The notes: generated by a model not told the origin, from the sequence alone. Counted from the stretch's first letter, positions 50,899-60,620 are shown. The stretch: DNA of 64,000 nucleotides from a bacterium (GCA_030615605.1 JAUWYY010000001.1:186001-250000); one strand, 5' to 3'. A program made the numbers and translations.

Positions 50899-52275
50899 TT
50901 GAGTAAGATGAGAATCACTCTGAAACAAGTTGCCGAGGCAACCGGGGGTAAACTGTGCGGTGGCGATGGTACGCTGCAGATTAGCGGCGTAAGCACCGAC
51001 AGTCGCACCCTCCAGCCTGCGGAACTGTTCGTGGCCCTGCCTGGTGAGCGCTTTGAGGGGCACGACTTTGTGGCCGAGGCCTTCGTCTGTGGAGCGGCAG
51101 CAGCAGTCGTCGAGCGAGAATTGCCCGAACTGAGTGCCGACCAGCCCCTGGTCATAGTCGAGGATGCCCTGCGTGCTTACGGTCAGCTTGCTGGCTGGTA
51201 TCGCAATCAGTTTGATGTCACAGTAGTGGCCGCTACTGGCAGTGTTGGCAAGACCACCACTAAGAATATGATTGGCTCGATTCTGGCCAGGCACGGCCCA
51301 ACGCTCGTTGCGCCGGGCAACCTCAATAATGAAGTAGGTGTACCGCGCGTGTTGCTCTCGCTGACTGCCCAACACCAGTATTGCGTGGTGGAACTGGCTA
51401 TGCGCGGGCCGGGCGAAATCGGCTATCTGGCGCGAATGGCCTCGCCTCAGGTAGGTGTTATCACCAATGTAGGGGAAACCCATTTGGGCTTGCTGGGCAG
51501 CCGCGATGCCATCGCCCAGGCCAAAGCTGAGCTACTGGAGGCTCTGCCGGATGAAGGTAGGGCGGTGCTGAATGCTGACGATTTCTACTACAACCTTTTT
51601 GCGGAGCTGTCTCCCTGCCCGACAGTATCATTCGGCCAGGCCCCTCAGGCAGATGTGCGTATCGAATACGTGAAGCTTCGCGGACTGGAGGGGGCGGGGT
51701 TTGTTCTGCAGATCGGCGCGGAAAGTGTGCCAGTGCAGATCAGCCTTCCGGGCAGGCACAACGTCACAAATGCGGCGGCGGCGGCTGCTGCTGTCTGGGC
51801 TGTGACAGGCTCGACTGATAAGATGGCCGCCGGCCTGGTGAGTTGCCCAACCGAGGAGATGCGCACGGAAGTCGGGCACACACCTCAGGGAGCTACCGTA
51901 ATCAATGATGCGTATAACGCCGCACCGCGTTCGGTGGTGGCGGTGCTGGAAATGCTCGCGCAGTTGCCTGGTCGCAAGATATTTGTGTTCGGGGACATGC
52001 TGGAGCTGGGCCCGGCTGCCGAGGAAGAGCACCGCCGCATTGGCCGGCTGTGTGTAGAGCAGGACATCTACTGGCTGATAGGAGTAGGCCGATGGGCAAC
52101 TCTCGCCGTTGAGGAGGCCGCCGCCGGTGGCTTGCGCGCCGACGTGGCTGAAAATGCCGAGGAGGCGGTCGCTCTTATCCGTCCTGAGCTTATTGCGTCT
52201 GATGTGGTATTGGTTAAAGCCTCGCGCGCCCTGGCCCTGGAACGAGTGGTCGAAGGATTGATGACAGATGTCTGA
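50899..52275 (+). CDS. murF: UDP-N-acetylmuramoyl-tripeptide-D-alanyl-D-alanine ligase
   Basis: A 458-residue Mur ligase that adds D-Ala-D-Ala. VVAATGSVGKTTTKNMIGSIL (P-loop), GNLNNEVGVPRVLLSL, VELAMRGPGEIGYLARM, GVITNVGETHLGLLGS, and VINDAYNAAPRSVVAVLEML are the expected MurF signatures. TTG start at 50899, one base after the murE stop, so translation is coupled. It overlaps mraY by eight bases. Confidence 0.95.
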   Translation: MSKMRITLKQVAEATGGKLCGGDGTLQISGVSTDSRTLQPAELFVALPGERFEGHDFVAEAFVCGAAAAVVERELPELSADQPLVIVEDALRAYGQLAGWYRNQFDVTVVAATGSVGKTTTKNMIGSILARHGPTLVAPGNLNNEVGVPRVLLSLTAQHQYCVVELAMRGPGEIGYLARMASPQVGVITNVGETHLGLLGSRDAIAQAKAELLEALPDEGRAVLNADDFYYNLFAELSPCPTVSFGQAPQADVRIEYVKLRGLEGAGFVLQIGAESVPVQISLPGRHNVTNAAAAAAAVWAVTGSTDKMAAGLVSCPTEEMRTEVGHTPQGATVINDAYNAAPRSVVAVLEMLAQLPGRKIFVFGDMLELGPAAEEEHRRIGRLCVEQDIYWLIGVGRWATLAVEEAAAGGLRADVAENAEEAVALIRPELIASDVVLVKASRALALERVVEGLMTDV

Positions 52276-53242
52276 CTGGGCGGGATTCTTGCTGCTCTTC
52301 ATAGGGGCGCTATTGGCGTCGGGAAGTCTGACAGCCATAAATCTGGCGGTGTCTCGCCGGCTGAATTGGCGGGCTCCGGTGCGGGATGATGCTCCCCGTC
52401 GCCATCAGCGCAAGCAGGGCACGCCTTCGGCGGGCGGCCTGGCTGTTATTGCAGTTGTGCTGGCCGCTGGTGCGGTTGTGGCGAGGTCAACTGGCTCCGT
52501 CCAAGGGCAAGTGGTGGCAGTAGTATGGTTGGCAGCAGTGTTTGCGGCACTTGGTTTCGTTGACGACTATTTGAAATCACGCCATGGCTCTACGCTGGGC
52601 GTCAGGGCCCGCTACCGCTTGCCGGCCGAGGCAATCGTCGCCCTGGGTTTTGTCTGGCTGGCAGCAGGTTATATGTCAGCGAGTCAAAGCTCGGTGTTAG
52701 GATTCGCGGGACTGCCCACGGCCGTGCGCATCATACTGGGAGTGCTGGTGGTGGTGGGCAGTGCTAATGCAGTCAACCTCACCGACGGCCTGGATGGACT
52801 GGCTGGTGGATTGACCGCCATCTGCGCTGGTGGGCTGGCCGTAGTCTGTTTGATTATCGGGGAAAATCAGCTAGCAGCACTTGCTGCTGTGACGGCGGGT
52901 GCGGCCGCCGGCTTTCTGTGGCTCAATTGCCATCCGGCGCAGATATTCATGGGTGATGTCGGCAGTCTGGGTCTGGGGGCGTTGCTGGGAGGAATTGCTG
53001 TTGCCGGCGGCATTGAGTTGATATTTGCTCTGATCGCGGTGGTGTTTGTCGGGGAAGCCTTGAGCGTGATAATTCAGGTGATTTGGTTCCGCAGGACCGG
53101 TCGCAAGGTCTTCGGGATGACGCCTATTCATCACACTTTCGAACTGCGCGGCTGGGCTGAGCCGCAAATTGTGGTTCGTTTCTGGCTGGTGGGTTTGGTG
53201 GCAGCCGTCGCCGGAATTGTCGTTGCGTTGAATCTTGTTTAG
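52268..53242 (+). CDS. mraY: phospho-N-acetylmuramoyl-pentapeptide transferase
   Basis: A 324-residue, ten-helix membrane enzyme that makes lipid I. The metal-binding Asp pair in ALGFVDDYLKSR, NAVNLTDGLDGLAGG, FMGDVGSLGLGALLGG and the HHTFELRGW tail motif are all present. Slightly shorter than many homologues. ATG overlaps the murF end. Confidence 0.95.
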   Translation: MSDWAGFLLLFIGALLASGSLTAINLAVSRRLNWRAPVRDDAPRRHQRKQGTPSAGGLAVIAVVLAAGAVVARSTGSVQGQVVAVVWLAAVFAALGFVDDYLKSRHGSTLGVRARYRLPAEAIVALGFVWLAAGYMSASQSSVLGFAGLPTAVRIILGVLVVVGSANAVNLTDGLDGLAGGLTAICAGGLAVVCLIIGENQLAALAAVTAGAAAGFLWLNCHPAQIFMGDVGSLGLGALLGGIAVAGGIELIFALIAVVFVGEALSVIIQVIWFRRTGRKVFGMTPIHHTFELRGWAEPQIVVRFWLVGLVAAVAGIVVALNLV

Positions 53243-53251
53243 GGTACCCAT

Positions 53252-54658
53252 ATGACTATTCCTGCACACACAGTTTTCGACCGGCCAGTCGCTCTCAGTG
53301 ACAAACGTGTTGCCGTCATTGGTCTGGCCCGCACCGGCTTGGCCTGCGTTCGATTCTTGGTGAGCCAGGGCGCGCAGGTTGTGGGAGCTGATTCCAAGCC
53401 AGCCACGGAGGTGGCTGACTCATGCCACGAGATCTCCAGCCTGGGTGCTGAAGCGGCAACTGAATTTGAGGCCCTCGAGCAGCTAGAGGGGCCGGATCTG
53501 GTAGTAGTCAGTCCGGGCGTGCCCTATGACCACCCAGCTTTGGCCCAGGCCCGGGCCGCAGGGATCGAAGTGATCGGCGAGCTGGAGTTGGCCTATCGCT
53601 TTTGCCCGGTGCCCATAATTGCTATCTCGGGCACCAACGGCAAGGGGACCACGACCACTATGACCGGCTTGATGCTGGAGGCAGCCGGTGTTACTAACGT
53701 GGTCGCCGGCAACATTGGGGTGCCGGTGATCAGCCAGATTGACCGCGCTCGGCACGCTGGTGTAGTTGTGGCCGAGGTCAGCAGTTTTCAGCTTGAGACG
53801 ATCGTCCACTTCCGTCCCTGGATAGCTGTGCTGCTTAATATCACACCTGATCACCTGGACCGCCATGCCGACATAGAAGAATATGCCGCCGCCAAGCTGC
53901 GTTTGTTTCAAAATCAGGCCGCTGATGACTACAGTGTGCTGTGCATAGATGATTTGACTGTGGCGAAAATGCCGGGCCGACTCTCGTCACAGGTGCTCAC
54001 AGTGTCGGCTAGTGACCCGGACAGCTCGGGACGTGTTGAGGATGACTGCCTGGTGGTGAATACCAGCCCGGGTGTTCAGCGGATTTTACCTGTCGCCCAG
54101 ATGCCTGTTCCGGGCCAGCACAACGTCACCAACGCACTTGCCGCCGCCCTGGCTGCGGGTTTGTGCGGCGCCACTGGGCAGCAGATGGCCGAGGGATTGA
54201 AACGATTTGCCCCTGCCGATCACCTACTGGCGGAAGTTGTCCAGGTGGGCGGGATACGATTTGTTGATGATTCGAAGGCCACCAATACCGCCGCCGCTAT
54301 CGCAGACCTGAGTACGCTCAGCGGGCCGCTGCTGGTTATTGCTGGTGGGCAGGGCAAAGAGGTTGATTTTTCTGAATTTGGGCAACATTTGGCTCGCAGG
54401 TGTCGGTTTGTCTGTCTAATTGGCGAAAGTGGGTCGACTATTGAAGCGGCTGTTGGTGATGCTGCTGAGACTATGCAAGCTGCCAGCATGCGGGAGGCTG
54501 TCGAGGAGTGCTATCGGCGGGCGGAGTCGGGTGATGCTGTGGTGTTGCTTCCCGGCTGTGCCAGTTTTGACATGTTCGAGGACCAAACTCACCGGGGCGA
54601 ACAGTTCACGCGCGTGGTGCGGGAAATCGCCCAGCGCGAAGCCAGGCCGGGGGTGTAG
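53252..54658 (+). CDS. murD: UDP-N-acetylmuramoyl-L-alanine-D-glutamate ligase
   Basis: A 468-residue Mur ligase that adds D-glutamate. N-terminal nucleotide fold VAVIGLARTGLACVRFL, P-loop AISGTNGKGTTTTMTGLML, VVAEVSSFQLETIVHFRPW and TPDHLDRHADIEEYAAAKLR are typical, and FVDDSKATNTAAAIADL with GGQGKEVDFS closes the fold. ATG at 53252, ten bases after mraY. Confidence 0.95.
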   Translation: MTIPAHTVFDRPVALSDKRVAVIGLARTGLACVRFLVSQGAQVVGADSKPATEVADSCHEISSLGAEAATEFEALEQLEGPDLVVVSPGVPYDHPALAQARAAGIEVIGELELAYRFCPVPIIAISGTNGKGTTTTMTGLMLEAAGVTNVVAGNIGVPVISQIDRARHAGVVVAEVSSFQLETIVHFRPWIAVLLNITPDHLDRHADIEEYAAAKLRLFQNQAADDYSVLCIDDLTVAKMPGRLSSQVLTVSASDPDSSGRVEDDCLVVNTSPGVQRILPVAQMPVPGQHNVTNALAAALAAGLCGATGQQMAEGLKRFAPADHLLAEVVQVGGIRFVDDSKATNTAAAIADLSTLSGPLLVIAGGQGKEVDFSEFGQHLARRCRFVCLIGESGSTIEAAVGDAAETMQAASMREAVEECYRRAESGDAVVLLPGCASFDMFEDQTHRGEQFTRVVREIAQREARPGV

Positions 54659-54661
54659 GCC

Positions 54662-55819
54662 GTGGTCAGTACCGCACAATCCCGCGGATCAACCACAGTC
54701 AGCCAGGAGCAGCCCGGTGGCTACTACGGCCCGGCTGGCCGCCGCTTCCTGCTGGTTGTGTACGGTTTAGTGGTGCTCGGGATCGTCTTTGTCTTCTCCT
54801 CCAGTTTTCCTCGCGCCGGCCGTCCGGTACCCTACCATAGCGATCCTTACTGGTTCTTCAAGATGCAGTTACAGCATGCCGGCATCGGACTGGTTGCCAT
54901 GATAGCTATCAGTCAGGTGTCGTTGAAGTGGATCGAGCGACTTAGCCGGCCTGCCTTCCTTGTCGGACTAATCCTGATGACTGCTGCCGCGATTTGGGGC
55001 AGGAGTGTTGGCGATGCCCGTTGCTGGATATGGGGTATGCAGCCCTCTGAATTTGCCAAGATCGCCTACGTGGCTGTTGTTGCCACCTTACTGGCCCAGG
55101 GACCGATCAATCGGAAGAATACATACCGGGTAGTTCTGCCGCTGATCATCGCCACTGTTCTGATGCTGGTTGTGCTGATGAAGCAGCATGACCAGGGGAT
55201 GGCGCTGCTGGTAGTTCTGCTGGCGCTGACCTTAGCCTACATCGGAGGAGCTGGGCTGCGCTATCTGGTGCCCGTGGGCATGGCTGTGTTGGCTGCGGCC
55301 TTTGTGTATTGCTCGACTAAGCCTTATATCGTTGCACGGGTCGAAGCCTGGCTTAATCCCCTGGATCACATCCGCGGAGCGGGAAATCACATTCTGCATA
55401 TGCTGCTTGCCATTGCCCGGGGCGGCCCCTTCGGGATGGGATTGGGCATGAGTCCGGATAAATGGAAGGGCCTGCCTGTGCCGCATACTGACTCGATATA
55501 CTGTGTAATTGCCAGTGAACTGGGCCTGTGGGGAGCGGTGGGACTGCTCGGAGCTATGGTGATGGTTGCTGTGCTGGCCTTCAAGATTGCCCGCGGTAGT
55601 AACACGCATCTGGGCTACTTCCTTGCCGCCGGTATCGGTATCAGTTTGACTCTCCAGGCGTTGGTCAATATCGCTGTTGCTACGGCAGTCGTTCCGCCAA
55701 CTGGTCTTACGCTTCCCTTTATCAGCGCCGGCGGTAGCAGTCTGGTCAGTTCCTTGATTGGCGCTGGGCTGGTGCTGGCCGTGGCCCGGCACAACCAAGA
55801 GCAAGCAGGGCGGCGATGA
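54662..55819 (+). CDS. ftsW: SEDS-family septal glycosyltransferase FtsW
   Basis: A 385-residue, ten-helix SEDS polymerase that builds septal glycan strands with FtsI. GDARCWIWGMQPSEFAKIAYV (extracellular loop with the catalytic Asp region near helix 7), KQHDQGMALLVVLL, and the C-terminal AVVPPTGLTLPFISAGGSSLVSSLIGAGL are diagnostic. GTG start. N-terminal cytoplasmic extension of about 30 residues. Confidence 0.93.
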   Translation: MVSTAQSRGSTTVSQEQPGGYYGPAGRRFLLVVYGLVVLGIVFVFSSSFPRAGRPVPYHSDPYWFFKMQLQHAGIGLVAMIAISQVSLKWIERLSRPAFLVGLILMTAAAIWGRSVGDARCWIWGMQPSEFAKIAYVAVVATLLAQGPINRKNTYRVVLPLIIATVLMLVVLMKQHDQGMALLVVLLALTLAYIGGAGLRYLVPVGMAVLAAAFVYCSTKPYIVARVEAWLNPLDHIRGAGNHILHMLLAIARGGPFGMGLGMSPDKWKGLPVPHTDSIYCVIASELGLWGAVGLLGAMVMVAVLAFKIARGSNTHLGYFLAAGIGISLTLQALVNIAVATAVVPPTGLTLPFISAGGSSLVSSLIGAGLVLAVARHNQEQAGRR

Positions 55820-55822
55820 CGT

Positions 55823-56911
55823 ATGAGCGCCAGAGTCATGCTGGCAGGGGGCGGAACCGCCGGTCATCTCTTTCCGGCTATTGCCGTTGGTGAGCAGCTT
55901 GCTGATGCCGGCGTTGCGATTCTCATGGTGGCTGCCTCTTCGGATCGTGACAACACTATTCTGGCCCAAAGCAATCTGCCGGCTGCGTTCATCTGTGCCC
56001 GGCCCTTTCCGTATGGACTATCCTGGCAGATAGTGCCCAGCGTCGCGGGCTTGTTGTGTGGACTGATTCAAGCCATCGGCCTGCTGCGGCGCTTTCGACC
56101 TACGGTGGTCTTTGGTACAGGCGGATATGCGGCCGCGCCGGTGATGGTGGCTGCCCGACTGTTGGGAATCCCACGAGTAGTCCACATCGGCGATGCCTAT
56201 CCCGATCGTACAGGACGGCTGCTGAGCCGCGGGGCACAGCTGGTTACCCTGGCTTTCGCTGCTGCGGCTGAATATCTCCCCGGGCGCAGGACACAGCACA
56301 TCGGCACTCCGGTGCGCAAGCAGGTATTGGCTGCCAGTCGTGCCGAAGGTCAGGAATTGCTGGGACTGGCGCTCGACAGATTCACGGTCCTGGTCACCGG
56401 TGGCAGCCAGGGGGCCGGCAGCATTAACGAGGCCCTCTTGGCGGCATTGCCGACATTGCTGGCTGAGTCTGATTTTCAGATTATTCATCTGACGGGCAAA
56501 CGCAATCACGAGGCAGTAAAGACGCAGGCCGAGGCATTGGGAGCCGCCCCGCCAGCATATCACTGCCTGGCTTACCTCGAACAAATGGGCGCGGCGCTGG
56601 CAGCAGCGGATCTGGTGGTCAGTCGGGCTGGCTCCAGCAGCATCGGCGAGGCTACTGCGCTGGGCAAGCCGCTGGTGCTCGTGCCCTATCCGTATGCCGC
56701 CGGTCATCAGAAGTACAACGCGGCTGCGGTACAGGAGGCAGGGGCCGCGATGGTCATCCCCGATGAGCAGCTTTCCGGCTCCAGACTTGCAGAAGTAGTC
56801 GTCGGGCTGCGCCGGGATGAACAGTGGCGCGTAGAGATGGCTGAGGCCAGTGCTGCCTGGGGTCGGCCGGAGGCGGCCCAGGACATTGCCCGTATCCTGT
56901 TAGAGGTGTAG
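55823..56911 (+). CDS. murG: UDP-N-acetylglucosamine-N-acetylmuramyl-(pentapeptide) pyrophosphoryl-undecaprenol transferase
   Basis: A 362-residue GT28 enzyme that converts lipid I to lipid II. VMLAGGGTAGHLFPAIAVGEQL, VVFGTGGYAAAPVMVAARLLGIP, VTGGSQGAGSINEALLAALP and AADLVVSRAGSSSIGEATALGKPLVLVPYP are all family hallmarks. It is the last gene of this dcw run; murC, murB, ftsQ, ftsA and ftsZ do not follow. Confidence 0.95.
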   Translation: MSARVMLAGGGTAGHLFPAIAVGEQLADAGVAILMVAASSDRDNTILAQSNLPAAFICARPFPYGLSWQIVPSVAGLLCGLIQAIGLLRRFRPTVVFGTGGYAAAPVMVAARLLGIPRVVHIGDAYPDRTGRLLSRGAQLVTLAFAAAAEYLPGRRTQHIGTPVRKQVLAASRAEGQELLGLALDRFTVLVTGGSQGAGSINEALLAALPTLLAESDFQIIHLTGKRNHEAVKTQAEALGAAPPAYHCLAYLEQMGAALAAADLVVSRAGSSSIGEATALGKPLVLVPYPYAAGHQKYNAAAVQEAGAAMVIPDEQLSGSRLAEVVVGLRRDEQWRVEMAEASAAWGRPEAAQDIARILLEV

Positions 56912-57128
56912 GATGAGACAAGCGGTTGGGCAGGTGTAGGTCCTCCGTAGTAAGCCACTATCAGCAGGCGTCCGCGCGAGGTCAACGGCACAGTTGTAGC
57001 CACTGAGTGCAAGTTCCTGGCATCCGGGGAAGGATTATTCCAGTGTACGACTAAATATACCAAATGGTGAACGACGAGTAAAGAAGCTTGACAAGGAGTC
57101 GTTATGAGTTGCGAGGGAGGTGACCACG

Positions 57129-58310
57129 ATGGGTGAGATTAGAGTCGGATTAGTGGGGTACGCCTTTATGGGCCGGGCGCACAGCAATGCCTATCGGCAG
57201 ATCCCCTTCTACTTTCCAGAGATAGGGAGCCAACCAGTATTGAAGGCCCTGTGCGGGCGCAGTCCTGAGCCGCTGGCCCAGGCGGCTGCAGCTATGGGCT
57301 GGGAAGATACTGAGATGGACTTTGATGCGTTGGTCGCGCGCGACGATATTGATCTAATTGACATTACCACACCCAACAATGTCCACGTAGAAATGGTGAT
57401 CAAGGCAGCTCAAGCCGGCAAGCATGTTTTCTGCGAGAAGCCGCTGGCGATGAGCCTGGCGGAGGCCAGAAAGGCTCAGGAGGCTGTGGAAGCGGCGGGA
57501 GTAGTCAATATGATCTGTCATAACTATCGTCGGGCTCCGGCAGTTTCACTGGCCAAGCAGATGATTGACGACGGCGCACTGGGTACTATTTATCACTGGC
57601 GCTCGCAGTATCTGCAGGATTGGTTGGTAGACCCGCAGGCCCCGGCGGTGTGGCGAACTCAGAAGGAGATCGCTGGTTCGGGTGCGCTGGGCGATCTGCT
57701 GGCGCACAGCATTGATCTGGCGCTGTGGCTGGTCGGGGACATTGAGCGGGTCTGCTGCGATATGGAGACTTTTGTAGAAGAGCGTCCCTCGCTGGGTGGC
57801 ATTGACGCCACGCGGGGGGCCAGTGCGGGCGCCGGTGAGAAGGTGAAAGTAGATGTAGACGACGGGGTGGTCGCGCTGGCGCGGTTCGCCAACGGTGCCC
57901 TGGGTACTATGGAGGCCACCCGCTTTGCTCCCGGTCACCGCAACTACAACTTCTTTGAGATCAATGGCTCAGGCGGCAGTCTGCGGTTCAATCTCGAGCG
58001 AATGAACGAGCTGGGATACTACGACTGCGCCGACCTCGATAGTCAGCAGGGCTTCCGGGTCATTCAGGCTACCGAATGTGTCCATCCCTTTATGGGCGTG
58101 CCTGACGATGGCGGCCGGTACTGGCCGCCCGGGCATATCATCGGGTACGAACATACCTTCATTAACACGGTAGCTGACCTGCTGAAGGGTATCGAGGCCG
58201 GCGAAAGCCCGGCGCCCACTTTCGCTGACGCAGTCAAGGTCCAGGCGGTATTGGAGGCGTGCGAGAGTTCCACCGACGCCGGCGGCTGGGCACAGATCGA
58301 ACAGCTTTAG
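57129..58310 (+). CDS. Gfo/Idh/MocA family oxidoreductase
   Basis: A 393-residue NAD(P)-dependent oxidoreductase. RVGLVGYAFMGRAHSNAY is the dinucleotide fold with the AFMG variant, VCEKP-type motif occurs as HVFCEKPLAMSLAEA, and the C-terminal domain contains GALGDLLAHSIDLALWLVG. The pair with the next gene (sugar-phosphate isomerase, 68-base gap) suggests sugar or inositol metabolism. ATG 57129 has a perfect ribosome site (gggaggtgacc); GTG 57120 is the other choice. Substrate unknown. Confidence 0.9.
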   Translation: MGEIRVGLVGYAFMGRAHSNAYRQIPFYFPEIGSQPVLKALCGRSPEPLAQAAAAMGWEDTEMDFDALVARDDIDLIDITTPNNVHVEMVIKAAQAGKHVFCEKPLAMSLAEARKAQEAVEAAGVVNMICHNYRRAPAVSLAKQMIDDGALGTIYHWRSQYLQDWLVDPQAPAVWRTQKEIAGSGALGDLLAHSIDLALWLVGDIERVCCDMETFVEERPSLGGIDATRGASAGAGEKVKVDVDDGVVALARFANGALGTMEATRFAPGHRNYNFFEINGSGGSLRFNLERMNELGYYDCADLDSQQGFRVIQATECVHPFMGVPDDGGRYWPPGHIIGYEHTFINTVADLLKGIEAGESPAPTFADAVKVQAVLEACESSTDAGGWAQIEQL

Positions 58311-58378
58311 ACCCGCAGCGCGTAAGCGAATGAAGCTATGCGAGAGCAGTCCTTGGTACTAACGAGAAGGCCAAATCT

Positions 58379-59359
58379 ATGAAAATTGGAGCGTTAACAG
58401 TATCCAAGGCGGATCTGTCATTCGAGGAGGCCTTGGACTGGTTTGCTGAGGCCGGTTGTGAGGCGGTGGAGATTGGCACCGGCAACTATCCGGGCGATGC
58501 CCACTGCGATCCGTATGAGCTTAATGAGTCGGAGAGCAAACGGCAGGCGTTTAAGGAGGTCATTGAAAGCCGGGGCCTGGAATTGTCGGCGCTGAGCTGC
58601 CACGGTAACCCCATTCACCCCGATGGCGAAATAGCTCAGGCCCATCATGAAACCTGTCGGGCGACGATGAAGTTGGCGGGAAGCCTGGGCATTGAATGCG
58701 TCAATAACTTCTCGGGACTGCCCGGCGGTGGCCCCAATGACCGGGTCCCTAACTGGGTAGTGGCACCCTGGCCGGAGGATCATCTGGAAGCCCTGGAGTA
58801 TCAGTGGAATGAGGTGGCAATTCCCTACTGGCAACAGGAAGCAGAATATGCCGCCGAGATGGGCATCTACATCTGTCTGGAGATGCATCCCAACTTCCTG
58901 GTCTACAATCCCGAGACGCTGATCAAGCTACGCGAGGCCTGCGAGGCGCACGGTGACCGTATCTGTGCCAATTTTGATCCCAGCCATCTGTTCTGGCAGG
59001 GCATTGACCCATCGGCGGCGATCCGCTGGTTGCAACAGCACGGTGAGGTAATCAAGCACTTCCACGCCAAGGATTCGCGCGTCTATCCATGGAACGCCCG
59101 CGTCAACGGTGTGTTGGACACCAAGCACTACGGCGATGAGATCAACCGCAGTTGGATATTCCGCACCGTCGGCTATGGCAACGATGCCGAGGTCTGGAAG
59201 CAACTGATCAGCATCCTGCGGATGTGCGGCTACGACGGGGTGCTCAGCATTGAGCACGAAGACAGCCTGATGAGTGCTGACGAGGGATTCCTAAAGGCAG
59301 TGAAATTCCTCCAGGAGGTCATTATCTCTGAGATGCCTGGCGAGATGACCTGGGCCTAG
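58379..59359 (+). CDS. sugar phosphate isomerase/epimerase (AP-endonuclease-2 TIM barrel)
   Basis: A 326-residue TIM-barrel protein. VEIGTGNYPGDAHCDPYEL, LELSALSCHGNPIHPDGE, ICLEMHPNFLVYNPETLIKL (metal Glu), ICANFDPSHLFWQGIDP (metal Asp and His) and VIKHFHAKDSRVYPWN (metal His) match the xylose-isomerase-like family. Such enzymes are often partners of Gfo/Idh oxidoreductases. ATG 58379; ribosome site is weak. Substrate unknown. Confidence 0.9.
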   Translation: MKIGALTVSKADLSFEEALDWFAEAGCEAVEIGTGNYPGDAHCDPYELNESESKRQAFKEVIESRGLELSALSCHGNPIHPDGEIAQAHHETCRATMKLAGSLGIECVNNFSGLPGGGPNDRVPNWVVAPWPEDHLEALEYQWNEVAIPYWQQEAEYAAEMGIYICLEMHPNFLVYNPETLIKLREACEAHGDRICANFDPSHLFWQGIDPSAAIRWLQQHGEVIKHFHAKDSRVYPWNARVNGVLDTKHYGDEINRSWIFRTVGYGNDAEVWKQLISILRMCGYDGVLSIEHEDSLMSADEGFLKAVKFLQEVIISEMPGEMTWA

Positions 59360-59415
59360 CTTTGACCGTCGGGCCAGCGAGTTTGCTCCAGCGGGGGCTG
59401 TTGTGGGGTGCGTAA

Positions 59416-59445
59416 TTGAATAATCACCCCCGGTTGTGGTATACT
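59416..59445 (+). promoter_or_regulatory. promoter of ilvE-like gene
   Basis: TTGAAT (59416-59421), 18-base spacer, TATACT (59440-59445), leaving a leader of about 90 bases before the start at 59546. Confidence 0.65.
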
Positions 59446-59460
59446 CTCATAAAGAGTCCC

Positions 59461-59536
59461 TATCCCAGCGTTCGGTCTGAGCATCCGGCCAGAATCCGAG
59501 TAGGCCGATGTCAGCGGGATAGCTTTCGGCAAAGGT
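59461..59536 (+). promoter_or_regulatory. possible structured leader with sequestered ribosome site
   Basis: TATCCC (59461-59466) can pair with GGGATA (59516-59521), enclosing a seven-pair stem of AT-CGGCC (59483-59490, one bulge) with GGCCGAT (59503-59509). Immediately after, CTTT (59523-59526) can pair with AAAG (59531-59534) over a CGGC loop, which would cover part of the ribosome site aaaggtgg. This looks like a junction plus sequestering hairpin. I matched it to no known riboswitch class. Confidence 0.4.
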
Positions 59537-59545
59537 GGTTTGTTG

Positions 59546-60424
59546 ATGTCACTGATGGTCTATTTGAATGGCGAACTGGTGCCCGAAGCCGAGGCTAAGA
59601 TTTCGGTCTTCGACCACGGAGTCTTGTACGGAGATGGAGTTTTTGAGGGAATTCGCGTCTACAATGGCCGGGTTTTTCGCCTTCAGCAGCACCTGGAGCG
59701 ACTGTATAGTTCGGCTGCAGCAATAATGCTCAGCGTGCCACTGACCATAGAGGAACTGACTGAGGCAACTCTGGCGACCTGTCGCACCAACGACCTGACG
59801 GATGGCTATATCCGTCTGGTCGTCACCCGGGGGCGCGGCGACCTGGGATTGGATCCCCGCAAATGCCAGGAACCGACAATCTTCATGATTGCTGACTCTA
59901 TTGAGTTTTATCCCGAAAAATACTACGACAATGGCCTGGAGATTATAACCTGCGCCACGCGGCGCAACTCGCCAGATGCGCTCGACCCGGCCATAAAAAG
60001 CCTGAACTACCTGAATAACATTCTGGCCAAAATCGAAACAGTGCGCGCGGGTGTGCCCGAGGGGATAATGCTTAGCACTGACGGGTACGTCGCCGAGTGT
60101 ACCGGTGACAACATATTTCTGGTCCGCGACGACCATGTGGTCACTCCTCCTGTTTCGGTGGGCAATCTGAGGGGCATCACCCGGCAGGCAGTGATTGAAC
60201 TGCTGGCCGAGATGGGCATTGAGACCCACGAAGAGCTGTTCCGCCTGTTGGAGGTCTACAACGCTAATGAGGTGTTCCTGACTGGCACTGCCGCCGAGAT
60301 AGTGCCGGTGGCGAGGGTGGATGGCCGGCCTATCGGAGACGGTAGGCCTGGTCCGCTGACCGGAAAACTGTGCGAGAGGTTCCACGAATTGACTCAGCGC
60401 GAAGGTGCTCCGATTTATGAGTAG
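59546..60424 (+). CDS. ilvE: branched-chain amino-acid aminotransferase
   Basis: A 292-residue PLP fold-type IV transaminase. VFDHGVLYGDGVFEGIRVYNGRVF, IRLVVTRGRGDLGLDP, the PLP lysine in AIKSLNYLNNILAKIE (K-S-L-N-Y), ECTGDNIFLV and EVFLTGTAAEIVPV mark it as a branched-chain aminotransferase (leucine, isoleucine, valine with 2-oxoglutarate); a D-amino-acid transaminase is an alternative within this fold. ATG 59546 follows aaaggtgg by seven bases. Confidence 0.88.
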   Translation: MSLMVYLNGELVPEAEAKISVFDHGVLYGDGVFEGIRVYNGRVFRLQQHLERLYSSAAAIMLSVPLTIEELTEATLATCRTNDLTDGYIRLVVTRGRGDLGLDPRKCQEPTIFMIADSIEFYPEKYYDNGLEIITCATRRNSPDALDPAIKSLNYLNNILAKIETVRAGVPEGIMLSTDGYVAECTGDNIFLVRDDHVVTPPVSVGNLRGITRQAVIELLAEMGIETHEELFRLLEVYNANEVFLTGTAAEIVPVARVDGRPIGDGRPGPLTGKLCERFHELTQREGAPIYE

Positions 60425-60620
60425 GCTCGAGTCGGATTTGATGTGCTGTGTGCTCTGCCGGGCCGGTCACTGCCTGCAAGTTACGCCAGGTCAAACGTAG
60501 GCCGATATAGATATAGGCACAGCAAGTGCAGGGAAACATTTGGCTGTGCTGAGGCGTCTTAATAAGTGTACACTCGTCATACAATAATCACCTCTTGATA
60601 TTGCAGGAGGAAGACGAAAT

